A stretch of 19,932 bases of DNA from Angelakisella sp. GTDB lineage: Bacteria; Bacillota; Clostridia; Oscillospirales; Ruminococcaceae. Below the pieces are notes generated by a model. The model was not told the DNA's origin. It searched no databases and was given only the letters and a program-made list of their open reading frames with translations. A program made the translations under genes and the position numbers. Positions 7,117 through 13,624 of the stretch are shown piece by piece. Location: contig JAHHSN010000026.1 in NCBI GenBank assembly GCA_020025195.1, positions 1 through 19,932 on the forward strand. The letters run 5' to 3'. Positions within the stretch are counted from its first letter, which is position 1, and each line of letters starts with the position of its first letter.

Positions 7117-8475
7117 ATGAAAAAGCTTTTGGCCGTCCTGCTGGCCCTTATGATGACAGCGGCGCTTGCCGCCTGCGGCAAAGAACCCGCCCCCAATCCC
7201 GAGACCCCTCATGAGACCGATGTTTCCGGGGTGAAGCTGGGGGAGGAGCCGGTGGAGATCACCTTCTGGCACTCGATGAGCGAGGATGCCGGAGAGCGGA
7301 TTGATTCCCTTGTAAAGACCTTTAACGAAACCGTCGGCGCCGAGAACAAGGTGACCGTCACCGCGGTTTATCAGGGCAAATACAGCGACGCCACCACCAA
7401 GCTCCGTGCGGTGCTGGCCACCGAAAAGCCGGAAGACCTCCCCGACGTCATGCAGATGGACGCCACCGCCAAGATCCTCTATGCCGAAAGCGGCCGTTCC
7501 TATACCTTTGACCGCATCCTTGCCGACCACCCGGACTATGACGAGGAGCAGATCTATGAGGGACTCCGGAAAAACTGGACCTACCGGGACGAGAAGCTGG
7601 GGATCCCCTTCGCGGCCTCTACCACCGTCCTCTATTATAACAAGACCGTCCTCGACGCGGCGGGCGTCAAGGCGCCCGAGACCCTTGCCGATATTGCGGC
7701 CCTTGCAGGTCAGCTGCCCGCCGGGGTGGGGGTCTATTCCGACCTCCCCAATTCCGCTTCGATGAACAACTGGATCCAGCAGTTGGGCGGCAAGACCTTC
7801 GATCTGGACAACGGGACCCTCGGCAACGCCGCCAAGCTCACGGCGGCCGAGGACGGTACCCTGCTCACCTTCCTCAAAGAATGGAAGGCTCTTTATGAAG
7901 CAGGTGCCCTTAATAACAGCGGCAGCGCCAACACCGACGCCTTTGTGGCGGGCCGCACCGCCCTCATGACCGGCTCGACCAGCGCTCTCGGTGGTATTCT
8001 TCAGAAGGTGAACGGCTCCTTTGAGGTGGGGGTTGCCTACTTCCCCCGCGTGAATGAGGAGGCCAAGGTCGGCGCGACCTCCTCCGGCAGCGCCCTCATG
8101 GCATTTGACCGGGGCGACGCCCTCAAAATGGAGGCGTCCTGGTGCTTCATGCAGTTTATGACCTCCCCCGAGATGCAGGCTTCCTTTGCCGGCGCCACCG
8201 GTTATCTCCCGGTCAACAAGGCCTCCGCGGAGGAGAAAAGCTATCAGGAGCTGCTGACCGTCACCCCGCAGTTCGGTGTGGGCGTGCAGCAGCTGGCCGA
8301 GACCGACCCCGGCTTCACCAGCGTGACGGTCGGCCCCGCCGCGGACATCTACTATGCCGTGCAGAATAACATCAGCGAGATGTTGGAAAGCGAGCTTTCC
8401 CCAGAGGATGTCGTCCTCAATATGCAGGAGGAGCTGGAGGGCATTCTGGCGGCCTATAACCGCGCGAACGGCTAA
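7117..8475 (+). CDS. Extracellular solute-binding lipoprotein of a carbohydrate ABC importer
   Basis: Captures the substrate outside the membrane and delivers it to the permeases. The 452-residue protein starts with a lipoprotein signal peptide: basic MKK, a hydrophobic stretch and the lipobox LAAC with Cys20 as lipidation site. The mature part has typical family-1 (UgpB/MalE-like) features, including EITFWHSMSEDAGE near the N-terminus, GIPFAASTTVLYYNK and a C-terminal region with SWCFMQFMTSPEMQASFAGATGYLP (split as MQFMTSPEMQ and GATGYLPVN). These resemble glycerol-3-phosphate/sugar binding proteins, but the ligand is not certain. The start follows GAAAGGAG. It is last in the operon, an unusual order (binding protein after permeases), and ends at two strong hairpins. 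Confidence 0.93.
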   Translation: MKKLLAVLLALMMTAALAACGKEPAPNPETPHETDVSGVKLGEEPVEITFWHSMSEDAGERIDSLVKTFNETVGAENKVTVTAVYQGKYSDATTKLRAVLATEKPEDLPDVMQMDATAKILYAESGRSYTFDRILADHPDYDEEQIYEGLRKNWTYRDEKLGIPFAASTTVLYYNKTVLDAAGVKAPETLADIAALAGQLPAGVGVYSDLPNSASMNNWIQQLGGKTFDLDNGTLGNAAKLTAAEDGTLLTFLKEWKALYEAGALNNSGSANTDAFVAGRTALMTGSTSALGGILQKVNGSFEVGVAYFPRVNEEAKVGATSSGSALMAFDRGDALKMEASWCFMQFMTSPEMQASFAGATGYLPVNKASAEEKSYQELLTVTPQFGVGVQQLAETDPGFTSVTVGPAADIYYAVQNNISEMLESELSPEDVVLNMQEELEGILAAYNRANG

Positions 8476-8484
8476 AAGAGCATA

Positions 8485-8510
8485 TTCCCCGCAGGACCGT
8501 CTGCGGGGAA
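8485..8510 (+). terminator. First hairpin after the binding-protein gene
   Basis: A perfect 10-bp stem, TTCCCCGCAG with CTGCGGGGAA, and a 6-base loop. It is followed by AAAGG rather than T, so it may protect the mRNA 3' end more than terminate. Confidence 0.6.
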
Positions 8511-8513
8511 AAA

Positions 8514-8540
8514 GGGGGAGCCGAGAGGCTCCTCCTTTTT
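8514..8540 (+). terminator. Rho-independent terminator of the ABC operon
   Basis: A 9-bp stem with one G-T pair (8514-8522 with 8527-8535), GAGA loop, then five T. Confidence 0.75.
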
Positions 8541-8574
8541 AAGGCGGGACCGCGCCCTTTCGGTGAGCGGAGAC

Positions 8575-8663
8575 AAAAGTCGGCGCGGCGCGGGGCTCCG
8601 GCCCTCCTGCCCGCGCCCCCTCGCTTCGCTTCCGCCCCCCGCGAGGGGGGCTTTTAAGCCGAC
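8575..8663. repeat. GC-rich two-armed hairpin element upstream of the isomerase gene
   Basis: An outer stem GTCGGC (8579-8584)/GCCGAC (8658-8663) encloses two inner hairpins: GGCGCGGG (8587-8594)/CCCGCGCC (8610-8617) and CCCCCTCGC (8616-8624)/GCGAGGGGG (8641-8649), which share two bases. The second is followed by CTTTT and could also end transcription. No coding capacity is evident. It contains CCCGCGCCCC, also present in the larger element at 9774-9881. Confidence 0.55.
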
Positions 8664-8708
8664 GTACGCCCTCACTGTTTCCCCGGGGAATGCTGCGCAC
8701 TTTTTTCG

Positions 8709-8737
8709 TTGACCTTTTTCCGCAGGGGGAATAAAAT
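8709..8737 (+). promoter_or_regulatory. Sigma-A promoter for the isomerase gene
   Basis: TTGACC (8709-8714), a 17-base spacer and TAAAAT (8732-8737), 35 bases before the ATG. It shows the gene is transcribed separately from the ABC operon. Confidence 0.7.
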
Positions 8738-8772
8738 AGAAGCAGAAAAAGTACTCAGAAAGGAGGGGTCCT

Positions 8773-9663
8773 ATGATCCTTTCCACTTCCACCAATATCG
8801 GCGCCTTTCTGCCGGGCGGCGGCTTTAACCCCGTCACCTGGACCATCCGGGAGTGCGCCCGCGCGGGCTACCGCGTCCTTGATATGAATTTCTGCGAGGC
8901 GATGAACCCCAAGAGCCGGATGCACGACGAAAGCTGGCGGGACTATGTCGCGGAGCTTGGGGCGTGCGCGGAGGAGAACGGCATCGTCTTTCGGCAAAGC
9001 CACCTGCCTTACTATGACGTCTTTGGAGAAAAAGACCCCGCCCGCCGGGACTTTATGGAGGAGATGATCCGCCGTGCCATCGAGGGGAGCGCCCTTCTCG
9101 GCGTCAAATGGTGCGTCACCCACCCCGCCACCCTCTGGGGGGAGGGACGGGAGGCCTGCCTTGCGGCAAATCTTCGCTATTACCGCCCCCATGTGGCGCT
9201 CGCGGAGCGCTTCGGAACCGGCATCGCCCTTGAAAACGACTTCGGGGAGAAGAACGGACAGCGCTTCTACTGCGCCGACGTGGAGGAGCTGGTAGAGCTG
9301 GTAGACGCCTTCGAAAGTCCCGCGGTGGGGATCTGCTATGACTTTGGGCACGCTCACCTCACCGGCGGCACCCATCGGGAAAAGCTCGCCGTCATCGGGC
9401 AGCGGCTCCGGGCGGTGCATGTGCAGGACAATGACGGCAAGACCGATGGCCACCGTCTGCCCGGCCGGGGGAACGACGACTGGGTGGACGCCATGAGCGC
9501 CCTTGCCGCCATCGGCTATCAGGGAGAGCTGACCTACGAGATCCAGAACGAGGGCAAAACGCTGGAGAATCCCGAGAAGAAGGAGCTCTTCCGGGAGTCG
9601 GTCGCGGTGGGAGAGCGGCTGCTGGCCCTTTATGACCGCTTTCGGGAGGAAAAGAGCACCTAA
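8773..9663 (+). CDS. Sugar phosphate isomerase/epimerase, xylose isomerase-like TIM barrel
   Basis: A cytoplasmic metal-dependent isomerase, epimerase or related enzyme acting on sugars or inositols (AP endonuclease family 2 fold). In its 296 residues the expected metal-site residues appear in order: Glu154 (IALENDF), Asp190 with His193 and His195 (CYDFGHAH), His216 (RAVHVQDNDG) with His227 (DGHRLPGRG), and Glu256 (YEIQNEG). His77 and His117 are also in typical active-site strands. The start has AAAGGAGG with normal spacing. It has its own promoter, lies between two multi-hairpin GC-rich structures, and follows the ABC importer, suggesting it processes the imported sugar. The exact substrate cannot be assigned. 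Confidence 0.9.
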   Translation: MILSTSTNIGAFLPGGGFNPVTWTIRECARAGYRVLDMNFCEAMNPKSRMHDESWRDYVAELGACAEENGIVFRQSHLPYYDVFGEKDPARRDFMEEMIRRAIEGSALLGVKWCVTHPATLWGEGREACLAANLRYYRPHVALAERFGTGIALENDFGEKNGQRFYCADVEELVELVDAFESPAVGICYDFGHAHLTGGTHREKLAVIGQRLRAVHVQDNDGKTDGHRLPGRGNDDWVDAMSALAAIGYQGELTYEIQNEGKTLENPEKKELFRESVAVGERLLALYDRFREEKST

Positions 9664-9677
9664 GCGAAAAGCACAGT

Positions 9678-9718
9678 GCCGTGGGCGGGGGATTTCCCCC
9701 TCCTGCGGCTTTTCTTTT
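9678..9718 (+). terminator. Terminator after the isomerase gene
   Basis: GCCG (9678-9681)/CGGC (9706-9709) enclose GGGGG/CCCCC (9687-9691/9696-9700), followed by TTTTCTTTT. Confidence 0.6.
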
Positions 9719-9749
9719 GCCGAGAAAAGGGGGGGAGGATGCTTAAAGT

Positions 9750-9764
9750 CCTCCGGAGGCCTCC
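9750..9764. repeat. Overlapping 10-bp palindromes
   Basis: CCTCCGGAGG (9750-9759) and GGAGGCCTCC (9755-9764) are both perfect and overlap by half. They lie just before the cloverleaf in the non-coding stretch after the isomerase gene. Confidence 0.5.
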
Positions 9765-9773
9765 TGCGGGAGA

Positions 9774-9881
9774 GGGCGGCGACCGCTGCCGGGAGCGCCT
9801 TTGGGCGCTCCCGGCCTCGCGGGGAACGCTTTCGCGTTCCCCGCTCCCCGCGCCCCTTCGGGGCGCGGGCGGTCGCCGCCC
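9774..9881. repeat. Three-armed cloverleaf inverted-repeat element
   Basis: A 13-bp perfect outer stem (GGGCGGCGACCGC, 9774-9786, with its complement 9869-9881) encloses three perfect hairpins back to back. Arm 1 is 12 bp (9788-9799/9804-9815, loop TTTG). Arm 2 is 11 bp (9819-9829/9834-9844, loop TTTC). Arm 3 is 10 bp (9847-9856/9860-9869, loop TTC). Nearly every base is paired. It encodes no convincing protein and is not a tRNA: there is no anticodon arm or TTC-A loop. It could be a structured RNA, a REP/BIME-like repeat, or a DNA cruciform. The element's function is unknown. Confidence 0.8.
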
Positions 9882-9884
9882 CGT

Positions 9885-9908
9885 CGCGGCAAAGCCGGCC
9901 TTGCCGCG
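9885..9908. repeat. Additional hairpin beside the cloverleaf
   Basis: CGCGGCAA (9885-9892) pairs with TTGCCGCG (9901-9908). The interior also contains the palindrome GCCGGC, making a near-perfect 24-base palindrome with one mismatch. Confidence 0.6.
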
Positions 9909-9927
9909 TTTCTTCCCGAGACAGAAA

Positions 9928-9965
9928 AAAGGAACCGTCCGGGCGGCGGGCCCAGCGGTTCCTTT
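9928..9965 (-). terminator. Terminator after the small membrane protein gene
   Basis: AAAGGAACCG (9928-9937) pairs with CGGTTCCTTT (9956-9965). On the minus strand the stem runs into a T-rich tail. It is symmetric enough to act on both strands and separates the two convergent transcripts. Confidence 0.75.
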
Positions 9966-9992
9966 CGGTGGGAATGAGGAAAAGAGGAGCGT

Positions 9993-10169
9993 TCACGGCT
10001 CCTTGCGGCGGCGGTTCGCGAAGACCATGCCGACCACCAGCAGGACCAGCGAAAGCCCCACCAGAATGCAGTAGGGGACGTTAGGAATGGTCATGACCAG
10101 ACGATCGATGGCGAAGGTCACGGCAAAGAGCAGAATGCCGGCGATTCCGATTAAATCCTTCCCTTTCAT
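9993..10169 (-). CDS. Small membrane protein of 58 residues
   Basis: Not recognised. The frame starts MKGKDLIGIAGILLFAVTFA and ends FANRRRKEP. Two hydrophobic stretches (about 5-20 and 33-50) are joined by a short linker, IDRLVMTIPNVPY, and the tail is positively charged: a small two-pass membrane protein with both ends probably inside. AAGGAGG lies 8 bases before the ATG, which strongly supports translation. It is last in the ruvX-Nudix direction, about 50 bases after the Nudix gene with a hairpin between them, and is followed by a terminator. It is easy to miss because of its size. No function can be assigned. Confidence 0.72.
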   Translation of the reverse strand: MKGKDLIGIAGILLFAVTFAIDRLVMTIPNVPYCILVGLSLVLLVVGMVFANRRRKEP

Positions 10170-10195
10170 GGTTGGTTCCTCCTTTTCAGCTTTCT

Positions 10196-10220
10196 TATAA
10201 AAACCGCGGCAGGCGGTTTA
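10196..10220 (-). terminator. Hairpin terminator or attenuator after the Nudix gene
   Basis: On the minus strand AAACCGC and GCGGTTT (10213-10219 and 10201-10207) form a 7-bp stem followed by TT then ATAAG. The stem includes the Nudix stop codon. It may partly separate the small membrane protein from the operon. Confidence 0.5.
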
Positions 10221-10781
10221 AGTTTCCTCCGGTGTCAGAAGCGCTCCCTTGGACCGGAGCGCGGCCTCCCGCAGAACGCCGACCAGGGTTTTGGCGTCTT
10301 CGATCTTTCCTTCCAGCGCGAGAGACAGCGCCTCCCGGAAGGGCACCCGCTCCACCGAGAGGAACTCTCCCTCATCCAGATGGGCGCGGCCGGGCAGAAG
10401 GCGCCCCGCCTTAAAGATGTGGATCTTCTCGGAGCAGTAGGCAGGGGTGGGGTAGAGGACCGTGAACGGTGTCATGCGGTCAGTGGTCAATCCGCATTCC
10501 TCCTCCAGCTCCCGCCGTCCGCAGGTCTCGGGATCCTCCCCCGGCTCCAGCTTTCCGGCAGGAAGCTCCAGGAGCTCCTGCCCGACCCCGGAGCGGTACT
10601 GCCGCACCATGAGGAGACGATCCTCCTCGTCCAGAGCGACAATGGCGACTCCGCCGCCGTGCAGAATGATCTCCCGGTCGGCGAGGGAGCCGTCCTCCAG
10701 CTTTATTTTCCTCTTTTCGGCGGTAAACACCTTGCCGTGGAAAAACGGCTCGGCAGAAAGTACTGTTTCAAAATGTGACAT
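10218..10781 (-). CDS. Nudix hydrolase, ADP-ribose pyrophosphatase type
   Basis: Hydrolyses a nucleoside diphosphate linked to another group, probably ADP-ribose to AMP and ribose 5-phosphate, in the cytoplasm. The complete Nudix box (Gx5Ex7REUxEExGU) spans residues 76-98, from GKLEPGE to RRELEEECGL. The preceding HGGGVAIVALDEEDRLLMVRQYR (split as HGGGVAIVAL and LLMVRQYRSG) and the following PTPAYCSEKIHIF are typical of the NudF/YqkG subgroup. Length is 187 residues. ATG 10781 is chosen because GAGG lies 8 bases before it and homology starts there. That site overlaps the TGA of ruvX, so translation is probably coupled. A longer in-frame start would run deep into ruvX. Confidence 0.92.
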   Translation of the reverse strand: MSHFETVLSAEPFFHGKVFTAEKRKIKLEDGSLADREIILHGGGVAIVALDEEDRLLMVRQYRSGVGQELLELPAGKLEPGEDPETCGRRELEEECGLTTDRMTPFTVLYPTPAYCSEKIHIFKAGRLLPGRAHLDEGEFLSVERVPFREALSLALEGKIEDAKTLVGVLREAALRSKGALLTPEET

Positions 10782-10791
10782 AGGGGAAACC

Positions 10792-11220
10792 TCAGATTTC
10801 GTTAGGATGATTCTTGCGGTAGGCGAGATAGCTTTCCAGAATGATGGTCGCCGCCACCGCGTCAATGGTGTTTTTCCGCTTTTTCCCGCGGACATTGGTG
10901 GTGTTGAGGATCTGGGTGGCGGTCACGGTGGTGCTTCGCTCATCCCAGAGCCGGACAGGACAGTCGGTCATGGCGCGCAGCTTCTCCGCCACCTCGGTGC
11001 AGAGGGCGCTGCGGGGACCGGCGGTGCCGTTCATATTGAGGGGGTTGCCCACCACGATGAGCTCGGCCTTTTCGTCCGCGGCGGATTTTAAGATCTCCTC
11101 CAGCACCGTTTCCTGTTTTCCGCTGTGTATGACCCGCACGGGGGAGGCGAGAAATTCGGAGGGGTCGGAGATGGCAAGCCCGGTGCGGGCGTCGCCGTAG
11201 TCGACCGCTAAGATCTTCAT
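10792..11220 (-). CDS. ruvX: RuvX/YqgF family putative Holliday junction resolvase
   Basis: An RNase H-fold nuclease; the family has been linked to Holliday junction resolution and to 16S rRNA 5'-end maturation. The 142-residue protein carries the expected acidic residues: Asp7 (AVDYGDARTG), Glu94 (LWDERSTTVTA) and Asp120 (NTIDAVAA). It also has the conserved VVGNPLNMNG strand. The start has AAAGGAGG with normal spacing. It is the first gene of a transcript with the Nudix hydrolase, driven by a good promoter that stands back to back with the queT promoter. Confidence 0.94.
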   Translation of the reverse strand: MKILAVDYGDARTGLAISDPSEFLASPVRVIHSGKQETVLEEILKSAADEKAELIVVGNPLNMNGTAGPRSALCTEVAEKLRAMTDCPVRLWDERSTTVTATQILNTTNVRGKKRKNTIDAVAATIILESYLAYRKNHPNEI

Positions 11221-11262
11221 GGCGGGACCTCCTTTCGCTAAAATAAATGGGTTCTGTCCTTC

Positions 11263-11291
11263 ATTATACCGCCTGAGACTCCAAAATACAA
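11263..11291 (-). promoter_or_regulatory. Sigma-A promoter for the ruvX operon
   Basis: On the minus strand TTGTAT (11286-11291), a 17-base spacer and a perfect TATAAT (11263-11268). Confidence 0.7.
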
Positions 11292-11334
11292 CAGATGCCG
11301 CGCTTTCCCGCCCTGATGCAAAAAGGCCGTTCCC

Positions 11335-11363
11335 TTGTCAGACCGCCGGCTTTATGGTAAAAT
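11335..11363 (+). promoter_or_regulatory. Sigma-A promoter for the queT operon
   Basis: TTGTCA (11335-11340), a 17-base spacer and TAAAAT (11358-11363). Transcription should begin near 11370, at the 5' edge of the structured leader. Confidence 0.7.
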
Positions 11364-11368
11364 AGGAA

Positions 11369-11441
11369 GGTCCTCTTTGGGATAGTCAGTCGAAAGATCC
11401 TGACTCTAAATAAAACTAACGCCGGCGATCGGTTCCGGCGT
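11369..11441 (+). promoter_or_regulatory. Probable preQ1 riboswitch in the queT leader
   Basis: A hairpin AGTCAG (11384-11389)/CTGACT (11400-11405), loop TCGAAAGATC, is followed by an A-rich tail (AAATAAAACTAA, 11408-11419) like the pseudoknot-forming tail of preQ1 aptamers. A second stem, ACGCCGG/CCGGCGT (11419-11425/11435-11441), lies just before the ribosome site and could be the expression platform. The downstream gene is a queuosine-precursor transporter, the usual target. Class I or the larger class III, described mainly from Ruminococcaceae queT leaders, are the options. I could not fix the class by eye. Confidence 0.62.
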
Positions 11442-11460
11442 CCAAAAGGAGAAACTGAAT

Positions 11461-11982
11461 ATGCAGAAAAAATCCCTGCGGTCTTTGGCTGCGGGCGGAG
11501 TCATTGCGGCCGCTTATGCCGCGCTCTCGCTCGTTCTGGCCCCTCTGACCTTCGGCGCGGTGCAGTGCCGCGTCTCGGAAGCCCTTACCCTGCTTCCGGT
11601 CGCAAGTCCCGCCTCCATCTGGGGCGTTTCCCTCGGCTGTCTCATCACCAATGCGGTGGGCGCCGGCACCGGGGCGAACTTTTTGGGGGCCCTCGATATC
11701 CTCTTCGGCACGGCGGCGACCGTCGCGGCGGCTTTGGCCACCCGGGCGCTGGGGCGCTTCCGCTTTAAGGGGCTCCCCGTTCTTTCGGCGCTTCCGCCCA
11801 TCCTCATCAACGCGGCGGTGATCGGTGCGGAGTGGTGCTGGGCGGCGACCGGCTCGCTCTCCGGCGCGTTCTGGGTCTTTGCGGGTCAGATCGCTCTGGG
11901 ACAGCTTCCGCCCTGTCTTCTGGGCGTCTTTCTGGTGAGAGAGCTGGAGCGGCGCGGACTGCAGAACAAGATAGAAGGTTAA
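11461..11982 (+). CDS. queT: QueT family queuosine precursor transporter
   Basis: An integral membrane substrate-binding (S) component predicted to import a queuosine precursor such as preQ1 or queuine, probably with a shared ECF energy-coupling module. The 173-residue protein has about five to six hydrophobic segments and the family motif FGAVQCRVSEALTLLP near residues 31-46. CLITNAVGAGTGANFLGALDI (split as CLITNAVGAGTGANF) follows, in line with QueT proteins. The start has AAAAGGAG 7-8 bases upstream. It lies behind a preQ1-type leader, so expression is probably lowered when precursor is plentiful. A hypothetical gene follows after six bases in the same transcript. Confidence 0.92.
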   Translation: MQKKSLRSLAAGGVIAAAYAALSLVLAPLTFGAVQCRVSEALTLLPVASPASIWGVSLGCLITNAVGAGTGANFLGALDILFGTAATVAAALATRALGRFRFKGLPVLSALPPILINAAVIGAEWCWAATGSLSGAFWVFAGQIALGQLPPCLLGVFLVRELERRGLQNKIEG

Positions 11983-11988
11983 ACGGCA

Positions 11989-12414
11989 ATGGGTCTATTC
12001 GCAAAGAAAAAAGAATCGGCCGGGCTCCCGCCACTCGCGGTGCTGGAATACCGCACCGGGGACGGCCGCCATTGGGGCTTCCACTATCGGCTCTTTCGGG
12101 AGGAGAACGCCACCGTGCTGAGCTATTCCCGGGTGATGCCGGAGGAGCTGCAGCGCATTGCTGCCCCGGAGGGCACTCTGGAGGCGGCGTGGGAGATTCT
12201 GGAGCGCGCTCATGTGAGGGCGTGGGATGGCTTTGACCGCTGCCGCCAGAGCCGCGGGCGCACCAAGCGCTGGCTTTTATACCTCACCTTTGAGGACGGC
12301 ACCCACCTCCGTGCGGAGGGCTGCGGCGTCTACCCGAAGCACCACGAGGAGATGGAAAACGATCTTCTTTCCCTCCTTAACGGCTGCATTGATATTGACC
12401 CGAATATTCCCTAA
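11989..12414 (+). CDS. Hypothetical protein cotranscribed with queT
   Basis: Not recognised. A 141-residue soluble protein, with no signal peptide or membrane segment. It begins MGLFAKKKESAG and contains DGRHWGFHYRLFREEN, a helical stretch around VMPEELQRIA and AAWEILERAHV, and GRTKRWLLYLTFEDGTHLRAEGCG (read as RWLLYLTFEDGTHLRAEG). The alternating strand pattern resembles a small alpha/beta domain of unknown function. The start is six bases after the queT stop; AGAAGG overlaps the end of queT about 10 bases upstream, so translation is probably coupled. Being in the same transcript suggests joint preQ1 control, but gives no function by itself. Confidence 0.78.
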   Translation: MGLFAKKKESAGLPPLAVLEYRTGDGRHWGFHYRLFREENATVLSYSRVMPEELQRIAAPEGTLEAAWEILERAHVRAWDGFDRCRQSRGRTKRWLLYLTFEDGTHLRAEGCGVYPKHHEEMENDLLSLLNGCIDIDPNIP

Positions 12415-12457
12415 AAAAATCCCCCTGACCGGTGACGGCACAGGGGGTCTTATTTTT
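12413..12457. terminator. Bidirectional terminator between queT and O-acetylation operons
   Basis: CCCCCTG (12421-12427) pairs with CAGGGGG (12441-12447). There is an A-run before and a T-rich tail after, so it serves both convergent transcripts. Confidence 0.8.
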
Positions 12458-12460
12458 GTT

Positions 12461-13612
12461 TTATTTGGGGGCGATGAGGAGCTTCCCTACGTTCGCGTCG
12501 GAGAGGAAATTCGCGGTGCTGTAAAGGGTCAGCACATCGGTGATGCCCCGCTCCTCCAGAAGAGGAGCGACAAAGCCGAGATAATAGCGGAGATCCACCA
12601 CGGTGATGGTCTCATAGTCCGCCGCGGCAAAGGGCAGAAAGCTGTTGGCGTAGCTGTCCTTGAGGACCAGGAGATGCCGCCCGTTTTCCGCCTGTCCTTT
12701 TATCTCCACCAAGGGGTAGTTCCCGCCGAAAAAGACCTTATACATATCCTTTTCCCGGAGGGAATCCCACGCATAGCAGGAGGAGTGCTCCTTCCCCTCA
12801 TAGGTGACGCGGAGGGCGTCATCCCCGGGGAAGCGGTAAAGCTCCACCGTGTCATAGGGGGCGTCCCGGTTCAGCACCTTGGAATAGAGGGTGCCGCGGA
12901 AGCCCTCATGCCGCTCCACCGTGTAGTCGCGGACCGCCAGCGGCTCCCCGCGGGAGGTCTGCCACAGGCGGTAGGCCGTCAGCGCCCCGCCGGTCGTCCA
13001 GTGGTGGTCGGTGTGGTAATAGAGCGGCTCATCGGCGGCGAGGAACGGCTCCCGGAGGTCGAGGAAGGAAAAGCCCTCCATGGCGGCCCGGGCCGCCTCA
13101 AAGACGGCGTCCTCATCAAAAAGCTCGGCGTAGGGCGGGAGCTTATCCCTAAGGACATAGCCCGGCGTGGGCACCAGCAGGAAGGAAAGCCGCTCCGGGG
13201 GGAGGGTCTTGCTGCAGCGCTCATAGAACGCCCGCAGCGCCGCGAGATTCCCGGAAAGCCGCTCCCGGTCGATCTCATGATCGGCGCGCTTTTCGATATA
13301 GTACCCGTCCCGCCCCAGATAGACCCCGCCGATATCCTTCTGGAGGAGGGCGCGCTTCAGGTCGGAGCGAAGCGCCGTCCAGCCGTCCCGGTTCCAGAAC
13401 TGATCCGCGAGATAGTCCTCCACCTGATCGTCGAAGACGCCCTCAAAGACCGCCTTTTTGCTGAGGGTTGGAAGGGCCTGGAGCGGACGATTCTCATTTT
13501 CGGAGCTTTCCCGGTCGGGGGTGAGGAGATGCGCCGCCCCGAGGGAAACAAAGAGCAGGGCAAAGACCGCGATGATGAGGACGTCCCACTTATTATTCTT
13601 TTTCTGATTCAT
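12461..13612 (-). CDS. DHHW/AlgX-AlgJ-like extracytoplasmic acetyltransferase-type protein
   Basis: Likely an extracytoplasmic, membrane-anchored SGNH-like protein that moves acetyl groups to an exported polysaccharide. An N-terminal membrane anchor (residues about 9-29) is followed by ENRPLQALPTLS, typical of the DHHW family. The signature YYHTDHHWTTGGA has Asp202, His203, His204 and Trp205. Near residues 318-328, KDSYANSFLPF holds Ser320, the nucleophile position in AlgX/AlgJ relatives. The 383-residue length fits. The start follows AAGGAGG. It lies 12 bases after the MBOAT gene and is last in the four-gene operon. MBOAT plus DHHW pairs are the clostridial counterpart of AlgI plus AlgJ/AlgX; the glycan here is unknown. 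Confidence 0.88.
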   Translation of the reverse strand: MNQKKNNKWDVLIIAVFALLFVSLGAAHLLTPDRESSENENRPLQALPTLSKKAVFEGVFDDQVEDYLADQFWNRDGWTALRSDLKRALLQKDIGGVYLGRDGYYIEKRADHEIDRERLSGNLAALRAFYERCSKTLPPERLSFLLVPTPGYVLRDKLPPYAELFDEDAVFEAARAAMEGFSFLDLREPFLAADEPLYYHTDHHWTTGGALTAYRLWQTSRGEPLAVRDYTVERHEGFRGTLYSKVLNRDAPYDTVELYRFPGDDALRVTYEGKEHSSCYAWDSLREKDMYKVFFGGNYPLVEIKGQAENGRHLLVLKDSYANSFLPFAAADYETITVVDLRYYLGFVAPLLEERGITDVLTLYSTANFLSDANVGKLLIAPK

Positions 13613-13624
13613 ACGGACGCCTCC

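Noticed and set aside
9774..9881. Reading the cloverleaf as a tRNA or a simple terminator
   Set aside because: Arms are too long and even, with no anticodon or T-loop consensus; there is no T-run at its end.
8755..9996. A 413-codon minus-strand open frame
   Set aside because: It is the complement of the TIM-barrel isomerase, whose motifs, promoter and ribosome site are clear, and it crosses the hairpin region.
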